64,000 nucleotides of DNA from Desulfobacterales bacterium (lineage in GTDB: Bacteria; Desulfobacterota; Desulfobacteria; Desulfobacterales; JAEINQ01), in assembly GCA_016342285.1 (NCBI GenBank), contig JAEINQ010000014.1:42717-106716 (forward strand), read 5' to 3'. The translations under genes were made by a program, and so were the position numbers. Positions 44,840 through 54,070 of the stretch are shown piece by piece (position 1 is the stretch's first letter; each line of letters opens with the position of its first letter). The notes under the pieces were generated by a model. It was given only the letters and a program-made list of their open reading frames with translations, was not told where the DNA came from and ran no database searches.

Positions 44840-45892
44840 ATGAACCCTGGAGAAGAAAAAGAAAAAACCGCCATGGTGCTGGAAATCCAGCGGATGAGCA
44901 CCGAAGACGGGCCGGGGATTCGCACCACGGTTTTCTTTAAAGGATGTTCGTTGGGCTGCACCTGGTGCCATAACCCCGAGAGCATTTCCGCCAGGGCTCA
45001 GCTCCAGTGGATCGGGAACCGGTGCATCGGTTGTCACTCCTGCCTGACCGTTTGTCCGGAAAAGGCGCTTTCCGCCTCCCCCGACGGAATCATCATTGAT
45101 CGCGGCCGCTGCAAGGGATGCGGCACCTGTGCCGAAGAATGCCCATCCACCGCCCTGGAGATCATGGGGAAGACCTGGACCGTTGACGACCTGGTCCACG
45201 AAGTGCTCAAGGACCGGGTCTATTTTGAAACATCGGGCGGCGGCATCACCGCGTCAGGCGGCGAGGCGGCCCTCCAGGCCGATTTTGTCGCCGATTTTTT
45301 CAAACGATGCCGTGCCCAGGGGGTGCATACGGCCCTGGACACCTGCGGCCAGGTGAGCTGGCAAGCCTACGAGAAGATCCTTCCCCATACTGACCTGCTG
45401 CTCTTCGACATGAAGTTGATCGATTCGGAGGAACACCGCCGTTACACGGGAAAGGGAAACAAGAAGATTCTCGAAAACCTGCTCTTCATCCGAGGCTGGA
45501 GAGAAGACCATGGGTGTCCTGACAAATTGTGGATCCGCACCCCGGTTATCCCGGGCGCCACGGACAGCGAGGAAAACATCGCCGGCATCGGGGAATTTAT
45601 CCACCGCCACCTTGCTGACGGCATGGATCGCTGGGAACTTTGTGCTTTCAACAATCTCTGCCGGGACAAATATTCCCGACTGGATCTCAACTGGGCTTTT
45701 CACGACGCCAAACTTATGACCGAGGCGCGCATGACCAGACTCTGTGCCCTGGCCCGGTCTCGTGTGGACGATCCGGAGCGTGTTCAATGGAGCGGATCGG
45801 TCCGATCCGAAGAAGCGGTCTGCGCGGACGAACCGGAAAGATCTTCCCAGCCGGCGCTTCGGATCATCGACGGGTGTCGGGCCGATGGCTGA
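44840..45892 (+). CDS. Glycyl radical enzyme activase (radical SAM)
   Basis: Activates the preceding glycyl radical enzyme. The start ATG 44840 (MNPGEEKEKTAMVLEIQRMS). The radical SAM motif is CSLGCTWC, then two ferredoxin-type clusters, CIGCHSCLTVCP and CKGCGTCAEECP, and the Gly-rich SAM motif GGGITASGGEAALQ. The 350 residues are longer than the first activase (302) because of an extra C-terminal tail after about residue 310 (RVDDPERVQWSGSVRSEEAV), which looks poorly conserved. It is 222 bases behind its partner gene, an unusually wide gap filled by an inverted repeat. Confidence 0.92.
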   Translation: MNPGEEKEKTAMVLEIQRMSTEDGPGIRTTVFFKGCSLGCTWCHNPESISARAQLQWIGNRCIGCHSCLTVCPEKALSASPDGIIIDRGRCKGCGTCAEECPSTALEIMGKTWTVDDLVHEVLKDRVYFETSGGGITASGGEAALQADFVADFFKRCRAQGVHTALDTCGQVSWQAYEKILPHTDLLLFDMKLIDSEEHRRYTGKGNKKILENLLFIRGWREDHGCPDKLWIRTPVIPGATDSEENIAGIGEFIHRHLADGMDRWELCAFNNLCRDKYSRLDLNWAFHDAKLMTEARMTRLCALARSRVDDPERVQWSGSVRSEEAVCADEPERSSQPALRIIDGCRADG

Positions 45893-45958
45893 AAGGCAAC
45901 AACTTCCAATGAAAAACAAGAACCAATCGTGATTGTCATTTATTAAGGCTATTTTTCA

Positions 45959-46018
45959 CCACGAAGAACACGAAGAAGTGCAATAATTATATCTTCGTGT
46001 ACTTCCGGCTCTTCGTGG
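45959..46018. repeat. Dispersed hairpin repeat (CACGAAG family), copy 3
   Basis: CCACGAAGAACACGAAG pairs with CTTCGTGTACTTCCGGCTCT-TCGTGG around an AT-rich centre. It lacks the outer GTAAAAAGTC arms seen in the copies at 8.8 and 41.9 kb. Confidence 0.65.
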
Positions 46019-46117
46019 TAAATTCAAAAAGGGATCAAGTCGGCGACTATTTGTGAGAGCCACATTTGAACCGTTGACCGTTCTTGGCGTTAGCGGCTTA
46101 CACCCAGGAGACAGGCC

Positions 46118-46981
46118 ATGGAAAAGCGAACCACCCTGACACCCGAAGACATTCGCGCCTTTGAGCCCGAGGCCAAGGTCGGCCTGCTGGCCACTGTCGA
46201 TGGCCAGGGATTGCCCCACATCACCCTGATCACCACCCTTCGCGCCCGCTCGGCCGACCGTCTCATGTGGGGACAGTTCAGTGAAGGCCGCAGCAAGGTC
46301 AATGTGCGGGGAAACCCGCGGGCCGGTTTTCTGGTCCTGACCATGGACAAGCGGTTGTGGCGGGGCACGGCGGCCTGGACCCATACGGAGACCATCGGCA
46401 AGGATTTCGAACTCTACAATAACCTACCCATGTTCCGGTACAATGCCTACTTCGGCATCCATACCGTCCATTACATGGATCTGAAGGAAACCGGCGGCCA
46501 GGAAAAACTTCCCATGGCCGGGATCGTGGCCGCCACCCTGGCAACCCGGCTGGCCAGGCTGGGGGGCGGTCATGGCAAAGAGGTTTTAAAACCATGGGCC
46601 CGTGGGGTCTTTAACGACATGGCGGCCCTGAAATTCATCGCCTACATTGCCGAAGACGGGTTCCCCCGGTTGATTCCGATCATCCAGTGCCAGGCGGCCA
46701 GCGCCGACAACCTGATTTTTTCTTCCCTGGCCTATGGCACCGAGATCCGGTCTATTCCCATAGGCGCTCCGGTTGCCGTCTTTGCCCTGACCCTGAAGAT
46801 GGAGAGCGTCCTGGTCCGCGGGTCTTTTTCCGACCTCGGAATCGGCCCCTTCGGAAGGGTCGGGCGGGTTCCCATCGACTGGGTCTACAACTCCATGCCC
46901 CCCAAACAAGGGCAGATCTATCCGGAAGTCCCCCTGGCCCCGGTAGTCGATTTCGGACAGGGGTTAAGAGATATATCTTGA
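46118..46981 (+). CDS. Pyridoxamine 5'-phosphate oxidase-like flavin split-barrel protein
   Basis: A soluble protein whose N-terminal half has the FMN-binding split-barrel pattern: VGLLATVDGQGLPHITLITT, then MWGQFSEGRSKVNVRGNPRA and GFLVLTMDKRLWRGTA. The C-terminal half (from about residue 160) is a second, less clear barrel (LPMAGIVAATLATRLARLGG, IQCQAASADNLIFSSLAYG). The 287 residues are about twice the size of the minimal family members. The enzymatic role is unknown; it follows the radical enzyme operon and may be a redox accessory. Promoter A of the uptake region begins at its stop codon. Confidence 0.75.
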   Translation: MEKRTTLTPEDIRAFEPEAKVGLLATVDGQGLPHITLITTLRARSADRLMWGQFSEGRSKVNVRGNPRAGFLVLTMDKRLWRGTAAWTHTETIGKDFELYNNLPMFRYNAYFGIHTVHYMDLKETGGQEKLPMAGIVAATLATRLARLGGGHGKEVLKPWARGVFNDMAALKFIAYIAEDGFPRLIPIIQCQAASADNLIFSSLAYGTEIRSIPIGAPVAVFALTLKMESVLVRGSFSDLGIGPFGRVGRVPIDWVYNSMPPKQGQIYPEVPLAPVVDFGQGLRDIS

Positions 46982-47006
46982 CAAAGAAAACAACTTCCCA
47001 TAACTT
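46978..47006 (+). promoter_or_regulatory. Promoter A of the TonB receptor 1 unit
   Basis: TTGACA at 46978-46983, a 17-base spacer and TAACTT at 47001-47006. A GATATATC palindrome sits immediately upstream and is shared with promoter B. A small hairpin, TTGCA...TGCAA with GAAG in its loop, lies at 47016-47034. Confidence 0.65.
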
Positions 47007-47072
47007 CACGCCCAATTGCAGCGCGAAGTTGCAACTGTAATCCGCCATAGCGACAATTTACATAACCAGCAT

Positions 47073-47124
47073 AAGCCAGGAAGGCTGATCCGGATTTTTA
47101 CCGGTTCTCTTCCTGGCTTTTTTT
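47073..47124 (+). terminator. Leader terminator/attenuator A
   Basis: AAGCCAGGAAG pairs with CTTCCTGGCTT, with an inner CCGG/CCGG stem and a T-tract (TTTTTTT) after it. It lies about 450 bases before the receptor gene and 66 bases after the -10 box. Nearly identical to the hairpin before TonB receptor 2 and matched in layout by one at 57769. Confidence 0.8.
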
Positions 47125-47574
47125 GTTGTCAAATAAACATGGAAAGGGGGTGTGGCAGTTTTGCGGCCGCTTTCAGGTCGTAACGGTTTGGTCATTTAAA
47201 AAAAGAGGAGGGGCAGCAGGCCTTTGGCGAAGGGAGACTGCTGCCCCCCGGAATGAAGCGGTTCCCAGAAGGGATGCTTCCAGGCCAGATTATCATTCCG
47301 GCCATGGATCGTCAAACCCTCCTGTGGATTTGTCCATCATCGGATCCGCCTTCCTTGCTGTTCATTCCCCCAATTTGCCTACATGGCTGCGTTCTATGGT
47401 GATCCCACCCGTGAAACGATACGGCCGGGTTGCTCCTATACGCCATCATGGCTGCAGAGCGGGAACAGATGAAACCGTTTCCACGCTTTGGCACAGCTTA
47501 TCAGGCCATGTGTCGAAGGTGACATTGGGCGTACTCGCATTGAAGGGCCGATCAAATTTTAAAAGGAGATAGCA
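47125..47574 (+). other. Long untranslated leader of TonB receptor 1
   Basis: 450 bases without a convincing gene. A 10-bp stem, GGGGCAGCAG at 47210-47219 with CTGCTGCCCC at 47238-47247, sits behind an A-rich stretch and a GAGGAGG sequence. No known riboswitch class was recognised. The rest shows no strong structure. Confidence 0.5.
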
Positions 47575-49755
47575 GTGTTGAGAAAGCAGCCGATAGATAG
47601 ATTTGGATTAATACGGGTCAACAGCCTATATATTTTTCGCACGGCATTGATGGCGATCCTGGCTTTAATTTGGGTGGTCCACCCTTGCCGAGCTGAAAAC
47701 GAAGCGGAAATCGTTCAAATCGATCAGATTAAGGTCACGGCACCCCGGTATGCGGAACCGGTGGAAATTACCCCGTCATTGACCGTCATCGATATGGAGA
47801 CTTATGAAACACCGTCCGTGTCGCAGAATATCACCGATATTATCAAAGACCGGGTTATTGTCGATTTTAAAGGTCAGAGCGATTTGGTGCCGTCCAATGA
47901 CACCGTAGAAATGCGGGGCTTTGACGCCAAACGGTTCATCGTTGCCATTGACGGCATGACCGTTGAAAAATCAGGATTTGGATACAGCAACTACGCCGTG
48001 GATTACGCTCTTTTGTCTCCGGCCCGGGTTGCCAAGATCGAAATCCTTGCCGGCCCCCATTCGGCCCTGTATCCGGGCCAGAGCATCGGCGGCGTTCTCA
48101 ACATCATCACCAAAACACCGCATTTACGGGAAAGCAAAAAGCCCGACGTTAAGGTATCCAGCAGCTACCGGTCCTACAATACACAGAATCATCAGATCGA
48201 CATGGACGGCGGCGTCGGCGCTTTCAACTACGGTGTGGGTGTCCAGAAATACCATACAGACGGGTACTTACGCCATAACGAGGTCGATATCGAAACCGTC
48301 TACGGCAACGGGGGATGGGTTCTTCCCTCCGACGGGTATATCTCCCTGACCGGGTCGTATACCGAACAGGATCATGAATTCGCTGCCAACAACGATCCGG
48401 CCAAGGCCGATTACGACCCAGATTACCCCGACTTGACCGTCGCTTCCTATAACCTGTGGCAGGATGCCACCCGGGATAAAAAGGCCTATTCTTTCCGGCT
48501 CAACTACATGCAGCCCAGCTCTTGGGGCCAGTGGTCTGTCCAGTCTTATTACAACCGCGAAAACCATGACCAGCATCATTGGGAGGCGGGATATCGACGC
48601 GGTGTCCACGCCCGGGACGTGGTCTGGGATCAGTTGGGCGCCAAAGTTCAGGATAAGATCGAATTTTCATCCGAGCATATTTCCACCGTAGGCGTCGATT
48701 ATGTCGTGGGCTATTCGGAATGGATGAGTGCGGATTGGCACAAGAGACTTGATCGAAAGGCCGGCTTCCTCGAACACAACTGGAAGCCCAATGCCATGTG
48801 GGATCTGAAACTGGGCCTTCGATATGAAGACATCCAGACCTATATCCACAACCGAACCACCGATCGGACCACCGGTGCAATTACCGGCTATTACAACAAC
48901 GCCGTCAAGACGGACTACATCGCGCGGAATTTTGACGACGTTGTGCCCAAGTCTTTCCTGACCTGCCATCTTGATTCCCTGTCCTCTTCTTTGCGGGATA
49001 CTTCCGTGTCTTTGGGTGTCAGCAAAATCTGGCATGCCCCGACCAGCGGCATGGACATGCACGGCAACGGTCTGCCCGGCCTCTACATTGAGCCTGAACA
49101 CGGGGTCGGTTACGACCTCATCGCCATGAGACGGCTCTGGGGCAATGTCCAGATGAAGGTCGATTTCGCCTATTACGAAATCGAGGATTACATCGCCTAT
49201 AATAACAGGCAGTATGCCGATTACATTCCAAGCAGCTCAAACCCAGTGCCCCCTGGCATGGAGTATCTCGATGCTAGGATCAATTTGGAAAAAGTGATCC
49301 GCAGGGGTGTTGACCTGGAATTTGACGGGAAAATCCTCGACAACCTTTCATTTTATGCGGGTTACGCGTTCCAGGAATTCGAAAACAAGGGATCCGAACT
49401 GGTGGGGAAAGAAGAAGTCGACGATCGCGCCAAACACCGGGTAACGGCCGGGCTTCGCTACAAACCGCTGACCGATACGACCATGATGCTTGATTACAAA
49501 TACCAGAGCCGGCAGGTCGCTTATTCTTCCATTGAGGTGGCCCCGGATGACTGGGTTTTTTATGCTGTTCCCATGAAAGCCTACCATGTCTTCGATCTGG
49601 CTTGCCGGAAGCAGGTTTTCGAGAAATTCGGCCATTTCCGGGACGGTCAGGTGAAATTATACATCAACAACCTACTCAACGAAACCTATGAGGATAGCCG
49701 CGGTTATCCCATGACCGACCGGACCGTGGGGGTCGCCATCAGTTTTGCAATCTGA
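47575..49755 (+). CDS. TonB-dependent outer membrane receptor 1
   Basis: Outer-membrane active transporter for a metal chelate, metal ion or cofactor. GTG start at 47575 behind AAAAGGAGAT. Signal peptide (RTALMAILALIWVVHPCRA), TonB box IDQIKVTA, plug domain (VEMRGFDAKRFIVAIDGMTV, LLSPARVAKIEILAGPHSAL, SIGGVLNIITK), then a 22-strand-type barrel ending VGVAISFAI with terminal hydrophobic residues. The 726 residues are normal. It is followed within 66 bases by an exported tetrapyrrole-methylase-fold protein and then DUF4198, suggesting a corrinoid, haem-like or Ni/Co ligand. The ligand cannot be read from the sequence. Confidence 0.88.
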   Translation: MLRKQPIDRFGLIRVNSLYIFRTALMAILALIWVVHPCRAENEAEIVQIDQIKVTAPRYAEPVEITPSLTVIDMETYETPSVSQNITDIIKDRVIVDFKGQSDLVPSNDTVEMRGFDAKRFIVAIDGMTVEKSGFGYSNYAVDYALLSPARVAKIEILAGPHSALYPGQSIGGVLNIITKTPHLRESKKPDVKVSSSYRSYNTQNHQIDMDGGVGAFNYGVGVQKYHTDGYLRHNEVDIETVYGNGGWVLPSDGYISLTGSYTEQDHEFAANNDPAKADYDPDYPDLTVASYNLWQDATRDKKAYSFRLNYMQPSSWGQWSVQSYYNRENHDQHHWEAGYRRGVHARDVVWDQLGAKVQDKIEFSSEHISTVGVDYVVGYSEWMSADWHKRLDRKAGFLEHNWKPNAMWDLKLGLRYEDIQTYIHNRTTDRTTGAITGYYNNAVKTDYIARNFDDVVPKSFLTCHLDSLSSSLRDTSVSLGVSKIWHAPTSGMDMHGNGLPGLYIEPEHGVGYDLIAMRRLWGNVQMKVDFAYYEIEDYIAYNNRQYADYIPSSSNPVPPGMEYLDARINLEKVIRRGVDLEFDGKILDNLSFYAGYAFQEFENKGSELVGKEEVDDRAKHRVTAGLRYKPLTDTTMMLDYKYQSRQVAYSSIEVAPDDWVFYAVPMKAYHVFDLACRKQVFEKFGHFRDGQVKLYINNLLNETYEDSRGYPMTDRTVGVAISFAI

Positions 49756-49820
49756 CGGACGCTCTGTGTTTGCGACCAAACATAATTTGGAAAAGAGAAA
49801 ATATTTTATTCGGAGGAATT

Positions 49821-50687
49821 ATGTCTTTAAAACAAAATTTTTTTAATTTGCTTATGGTGGCAATATTCGTGGGTTTTTTCCCCGGGCAGGGGATTGCCGG
49901 CAATGCCGGAAAACTCTACCTGGTCGGAACCGGACCGGGTGACGCCGACCTGATCACGGTAAGGGCTGCGGAAACCATCCAAAAAGCCGATGTGGTCATT
50001 TGTTCCAGGGAACAAGCCAAAAAGTTCAAGAAGTATACGGCGGGCAAAAAAATCGTTTCGCCGCCCATGCTTCGCTATTGGCAGGCCTTGGAGAAAAAAT
50101 GTTATTCCCCGGCAGATGAAAACCAGGCGGCGTGTTCCCAGATCAATGCCAAGCGAAAAGCGCGTGCAGTCATGATACGCGACTTGGTAAATGGTGGTAG
50201 TACCGTGGCCATGCTGGAGGGGGGTGATCCTTGCATCTTCGGATGCCTTCGCTGGGTCAAACTGGAATTTGCGGACGATGAATTCGAGGTTGTACCCGGA
50301 ATCAGTTCCTTTAATGTCTCCAACGCCCTGTTAAAAAGGGAAGTGGCCGACGCCTATGTGGCCGATTATCAGACCCGGTCGGTGATCCTGACCTCTCCGC
50401 TACGAAACGGCGAACGGCAGGATCAAATGGCGGAACTGACCGCCCACCGGACCACCATGGTTTTTTTCATGCCCCGCGAATTTGAACAACGAGCCCTTTC
50501 CCAATTGAAGCGCCATTATCCTGCCGATACGCCGGTGGCCGTCGTCTTCAAGGCCGGGGACCGGGACAAGGAAACCGTTCTTCGGGGCACTCTGGCCGAT
50601 TTCCCGGCTCAAACCGAAGACCAACGCTGGCAGAGCCTGATCTATGTGGGCGGCTTTCTGGGTGATGCCGTGAATCTCAACCCTTAG
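49821..50687 (+). CDS. Exported tetrapyrrole methylase-fold protein 1
   Basis: A SAM-dependent tetrapyrrole methylase fold (CobA/CbiF/CobM family) preceded by a signal peptide. ATG 49821 has GGAGGAATT. Residues 1-26 are a Sec signal (FFNLLMVAIFVGFFPGQGIA). The core begins GKLYLVGTGPGDADLITVRA, followed by MLEGGDPCIFG and FEVVPGISSFNVSNALL, the usual SAM- and substrate-binding loops, all intact. Cytoplasmic methylases of cobalamin and siroheme synthesis lack signal peptides, and SAM is not expected in the periplasm, so a binding role (corrinoid or other tetrapyrrole) or a novel enzyme is likely. Sandwiched between a TonB receptor and DUF4198. Confidence 0.85.
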   Translation: MSLKQNFFNLLMVAIFVGFFPGQGIAGNAGKLYLVGTGPGDADLITVRAAETIQKADVVICSREQAKKFKKYTAGKKIVSPPMLRYWQALEKKCYSPADENQAACSQINAKRKARAVMIRDLVNGGSTVAMLEGGDPCIFGCLRWVKLEFADDEFEVVPGISSFNVSNALLKREVADAYVADYQTRSVILTSPLRNGERQDQMAELTAHRTTMVFFMPREFEQRALSQLKRHYPADTPVAVVFKAGDRDKETVLRGTLADFPAQTEDQRWQSLIYVGGFLGDAVNLNP

Positions 50688-50714
50688 GTCCGTGATCATT
50701 CAAGGAGGAAAAAA

Positions 50715-51482
50715 ATGAAACGATTGCTATTTGTCTCGTCGCTTGTTCTGGCGATTTTGCTATGCGCTTCTTCGCTCCAGGCCCATATGCTTTGGCTCAA
50801 CGCCAGCGATTATACTCCCCGGCTTGGTGAAACTGTTTCCATCGAAATCGGATGGGGACATGCCTTTCCTCGGGAACAGTTCATCTCCGAAGGACGCCTG
50901 GAACAGGTTTTTGCCCTGGATGCAACGGGGCAAAAAACCGAATTAAGAATGATTTTCCCCTCCTTTTACCAGTTTACGCCCAAGGCCGAAGGAGCCTACC
51001 GTATCGTTGCGGTATTAAAGTCGGGGTTTCTCTCCATTACCTCCGACGGCCACGCCCGTGGAAACCGCAAGGATCTGTCCAATGTGGTTACCTGCTTTCA
51101 GTACATGATGGACGCCGAGGCCTGGATCCGGGTGGGTGATAAAAAATCGGCCTTTTCCGGTAAGGAACAGGCGCCGCTGAAGCTGCTGGCCATGAACGAT
51201 CCGGTATCGCTCAAGGCCGGTCAGAGCCTGCCCTTGAAGGTGATGTTCCAGGGAAAACCTCTTGCCGGGGTTAAGGTAACCGGAACCTTTGCCGGAAGAA
51301 AAGCGGGCAAAGACGACCACTGGGCCGTGGAAGAGGAAACCGGACCGGACGGTATCGCCAATGTCAAACTCGACTCCCCGGGCCAGTGGCTTTTCAGGGT
51401 CGCCCACAAGACACCGTATCCGGATAAAACCGAGGCCGATGACTATTCTTACCGGACCTCTTTGACCTTTGGCGTGATGTGA
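50715..51482 (+). CDS. DUF4198 periplasmic protein 1
   Basis: An exported DUF4198 protein, a family linked by genome context to nickel/cobalt uptake (NikK-type). AAGGAGG precedes the ATG. The signal peptide (MKRLLFVSSLVLAILLCASS, cleavage after LQA) leaves a mature N-terminal His: HMLWLNASDYTPRLGETV. Two Ig-like beta parts follow (TVSIEIGWGHAFPREQFIS near residue 45, and LPLKVMFQGKPLAGVKVTGT near 170), ending YSYRTSLTFGVM. 255 residues, normal. An exposed N-terminal His is a frequent Cu/Ni ligand; a histidine-brace-like site is possible. Confidence 0.82.
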   Translation: MKRLLFVSSLVLAILLCASSLQAHMLWLNASDYTPRLGETVSIEIGWGHAFPREQFISEGRLEQVFALDATGQKTELRMIFPSFYQFTPKAEGAYRIVAVLKSGFLSITSDGHARGNRKDLSNVVTCFQYMMDAEAWIRVGDKKSAFSGKEQAPLKLLAMNDPVSLKAGQSLPLKVMFQGKPLAGVKVTGTFAGRKAGKDDHWAVEEETGPDGIANVKLDSPGQWLFRVAHKTPYPDKTEADDYSYRTSLTFGVM

Positions 51483-51600
51483 TATGATTGAATAAGAGCG
51501 GAAGGTGATCCGGCTGAGTCCTTTTCTGGACTGTGGAAATGCGGACTGTCATGCTTAGAGATGTAAGCATTCTATCAACGAGGGTTATGAGATATATCCC

Positions 51601-51629
51601 TTGACAAGCATGCAATATTTCTTTAATGT
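51601..51629 (+). promoter_or_regulatory. Promoter B of the TonB receptor 2 unit
   Basis: TTGACA at 51601-51606, a 17-base spacer and TAATGT at 51624-51629, with GATATATC just upstream as in promoter A. The next 27 bases hold a CGCAA...TTGCG hairpin (51640-51656) that matches the hairpin of leader A with a compensating U-A to C-G change. Confidence 0.7.
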
Positions 51630-51694
51630 CCCGCCCAATCGCAATTTGAAGTTGCGCTGTCAGGCCAAGACCGAAATTTCAAATACCCAATAAT

Positions 51695-51747
51695 AAGCCA
51701 GGAAGGCTGATCCGGATTTTTGCCGGTTCACGTTCCTGGCTTTTTTT
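51695..51747 (+). terminator. Leader terminator/attenuator B
   Basis: AAGCCAGGAA...TTCCTGGCTT followed by seven T, with the same internal GGCTGATCCGG...GCCGGTTC segment as terminator A. It starts 66 bases after the -10 box, the same spacing as in leader A. Confidence 0.82.
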
Positions 51748-51854
51748 ATTTGAATGGGGCCGTGCGGCAACGGGCTGAAAATCAGGGGCCTGCCGATGAG
51801 AAACCAGTCATCGCGTGAGCATGAAAACCTCAGGCGGGAGGGAGGAATAGGGAA

Positions 51855-53969
51855 ATGCGGGAGAGGGAAAACAAATATACAGTACGGACACACTTGGCCA
51901 AAGTTTGCTTTTTTGCCGTTCTCGGAACGGCACTTCTATCCGGCGCTGTTGCAGCGAACAGCTATGCTCAAGCAGAGCCCAAAGAGACACCGGTGATCCA
52001 GTTAAACGAGATATCGGTGACGGCCTCCAGAACGGAGAAGGAGATTGTCAACGAACCAGCCAGTGTAACCATCGTAAGCCGGACAGATCTCGATGCGTCC
52101 CCCTTTGAACGGGTCGAGGATGTTCTTCGAAGTGTCGTCGGGGTGGATGTGAACTCACATTATGGTTTTCAAACGGGGGGTATCAAGGGGCGGGTCCACC
52201 TTCGGGGCGCCACCAGCGGCATCACCCAGCGGACGCTCTACCTTATCGACGGCGTGCCGCAGAATGACAATGCCAACAACAGCATCGGCTGGATTGCCTA
52301 TAGCCAGATCCCCAAAGACGCCATTGAACGCATTGAAATTGTTCGGGGGCCGGCCTCGGCCCTGTACGGATCTGAAGGCTTGGGCGGCGTGATCAACATC
52401 ATCACCAAAAAGCCGGTCGAAAAGCGTGAAACATCTGTCACACTAAAATACGGCAGCGGCGAAACCAGTTCCCAGGAAATATTCCACAGCCAGAAAATTA
52501 ACCGCTTCGGCATCATGGTCAACGGGCAAAAAGAGGAGTCCGACGGTTTTTATATGCAAGATCCGGTCACCGCCGATGCGAATAAAAAATGGCGAGATGC
52601 GAATCGAATTTACTCAAAACTTACATTTGATCTCGATGAGCGTTCGGATCTCGCATTTAGTTTTCTCCGTTATGAGCATGAAATGAGCAAGGGAAGGCCC
52701 TATTTTTATGGTGAAAAGGAAGACTTCCGATACTGGCTCAACTATACCCGTAGGGGAGAAACAACCAACTGGAGAGGACTTCTTTATGCCAGTGATGATG
52801 AGAAGGATGCCTATATTGATGAATCATCGGGGGCTTTGAAGTACAAGGCAATCAATCGCATTGAAAACTTTCAGCCATTTACATGGGGTGCCGAGCTGCA
52901 ATCGAGTTTTGTGCTTTCCAGCTTCGGTGAAATGACATTAGGGCTTGCCTATAAGTCGGTTCACTTTGAGACGGAATACACCTATCTGACCACGATCAGG
53001 GAATACCGGGCGGAAGGCGACCAGGAATTTACCTCTCCCTTTGTTGACTATGAAATTCCTCTTTTCGGAGAGAAACTGATTCTAAACGTCGGTTTCCGCT
53101 ACGACTATGCCAATTCAACCAACGGAAAAGAGCGAGATACCGGAGCCACCAAGGGATACGGCCCCTATGATAATACCTATCCCGATAAGACCTGGGAAGA
53201 GTTTTCTCCGAAAGGCGGTATTGTCTATCGCCCGGATAAAAAGACCGCGCTTCGTGCCTCGGTGGGAAAAGGCTTCAGGGTTCCGACGCTTTTCGAATTG
53301 TACAAGACCCATACTCGTAGCGGAAAGGTGACCATTGCCAATCCGGATTTGGAACCGGAAAAAATTCTTTCCTACGATGTGGGCGCGGAACGACTTTTTT
53401 TGGATACCCTTTGGGGACGGGTAGGATTTTACCAGTCTTTTGCTGAAGATCTCATCGCCGCTGAGGACCATCCGACCAATGCCAACTGGAACACCCGGGA
53501 AAATCTTGAAGAAGTCGAAATTCAAGGCATGGAACTTGAATTCAAGTGGTTGCCTGTCGAAAATTGGACGATTTTCTCCAATTATACCTACAACAAGACA
53601 GAAATCGTTGAAGATCCCCAGACCCCGGCCAATGAGGGAAATGTGGTTTCCGGGTATCCCGAGCATAAGGCGAAGGCCGGTTTTTCATACAACAATCCAC
53701 ACTTGTTCGATGCAAACCTGATTTTCAATTATGTGGGCAAGCGTTTTCAGGACACGGAAAATACCATCGAATTAGATGCATACAATACCGTGGACGTTTC
53801 CATCGGAAAAACCGTGCCTTCTCCGGCAAAAGGGATTGAACGGCTCAGGCTATCGCTGGATATTGAGAATCTTTTCGACAGGGAATATCTTTTCTCTGTT
53901 GATGATAACGGTCCCGATTCCACGGCACCTGGAATCGTTTTCATGGGCACGATGAAACTTTGGTTTTAG
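51855..53969 (+). CDS. TonB-dependent outer membrane receptor 2
   Basis: A second outer-membrane transporter of 704 residues, not closely similar to the first. GGAGG precedes the ATG. Signal peptide around residues 15-39, TonB box LNEISVTAS, plug (VHLRGATSGITQRTLYLIDG, IERIEIVRGPASALYGSEGL, GVINIITKKP), then a barrel including FSPKGGIVYRPDKKTALRAS and the terminal GIVFMGTMKLWF ending in Trp-Phe. Features resemble siderophore or corrinoid receptors. The next two genes again encode DUF4198 and a tetrapyrrole-methylase-fold protein, so the two receptor modules are parallel. Confidence 0.9.
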   Translation: MRERENKYTVRTHLAKVCFFAVLGTALLSGAVAANSYAQAEPKETPVIQLNEISVTASRTEKEIVNEPASVTIVSRTDLDASPFERVEDVLRSVVGVDVNSHYGFQTGGIKGRVHLRGATSGITQRTLYLIDGVPQNDNANNSIGWIAYSQIPKDAIERIEIVRGPASALYGSEGLGGVINIITKKPVEKRETSVTLKYGSGETSSQEIFHSQKINRFGIMVNGQKEESDGFYMQDPVTADANKKWRDANRIYSKLTFDLDERSDLAFSFLRYEHEMSKGRPYFYGEKEDFRYWLNYTRRGETTNWRGLLYASDDEKDAYIDESSGALKYKAINRIENFQPFTWGAELQSSFVLSSFGEMTLGLAYKSVHFETEYTYLTTIREYRAEGDQEFTSPFVDYEIPLFGEKLILNVGFRYDYANSTNGKERDTGATKGYGPYDNTYPDKTWEEFSPKGGIVYRPDKKTALRASVGKGFRVPTLFELYKTHTRSGKVTIANPDLEPEKILSYDVGAERLFLDTLWGRVGFYQSFAEDLIAAEDHPTNANWNTRENLEEVEIQGMELEFKWLPVENWTIFSNYTYNKTEIVEDPQTPANEGNVVSGYPEHKAKAGFSYNNPHLFDANLIFNYVGKRFQDTENTIELDAYNTVDVSIGKTVPSPAKGIERLRLSLDIENLFDREYLFSVDDNGPDSTAPGIVFMGTMKLWF

Positions 53970-54070
53970 GTCGGACCGATTTGAAAATATTCTACCAGCC
54001 CGCGGCCGACAGCGCTTAACAATGCGTCCTGTGGTTATCAATGGAAGGCTATTATAAAAGGAAATTTAAA

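Noticed and set aside
42947..45199. Long minus-strand open frame (750 codons) across glycyl radical enzyme 3
   Set aside because: It is antisense to an intact, recognisable enzyme and activase and shows no protein family; GC-rich third positions leave the opposite strand open.
47010..47120. Resemblance to a cobalamin riboswitch (GCAACTGTAA and AAGCCAGGAAGG)
   Set aside because: Only one leader has the ACTGTAA string, copy B reads GCGCTGTCA, and the GGTG/AATCC core and other conserved B12 parts are missing. I treat it as a different structured leader.
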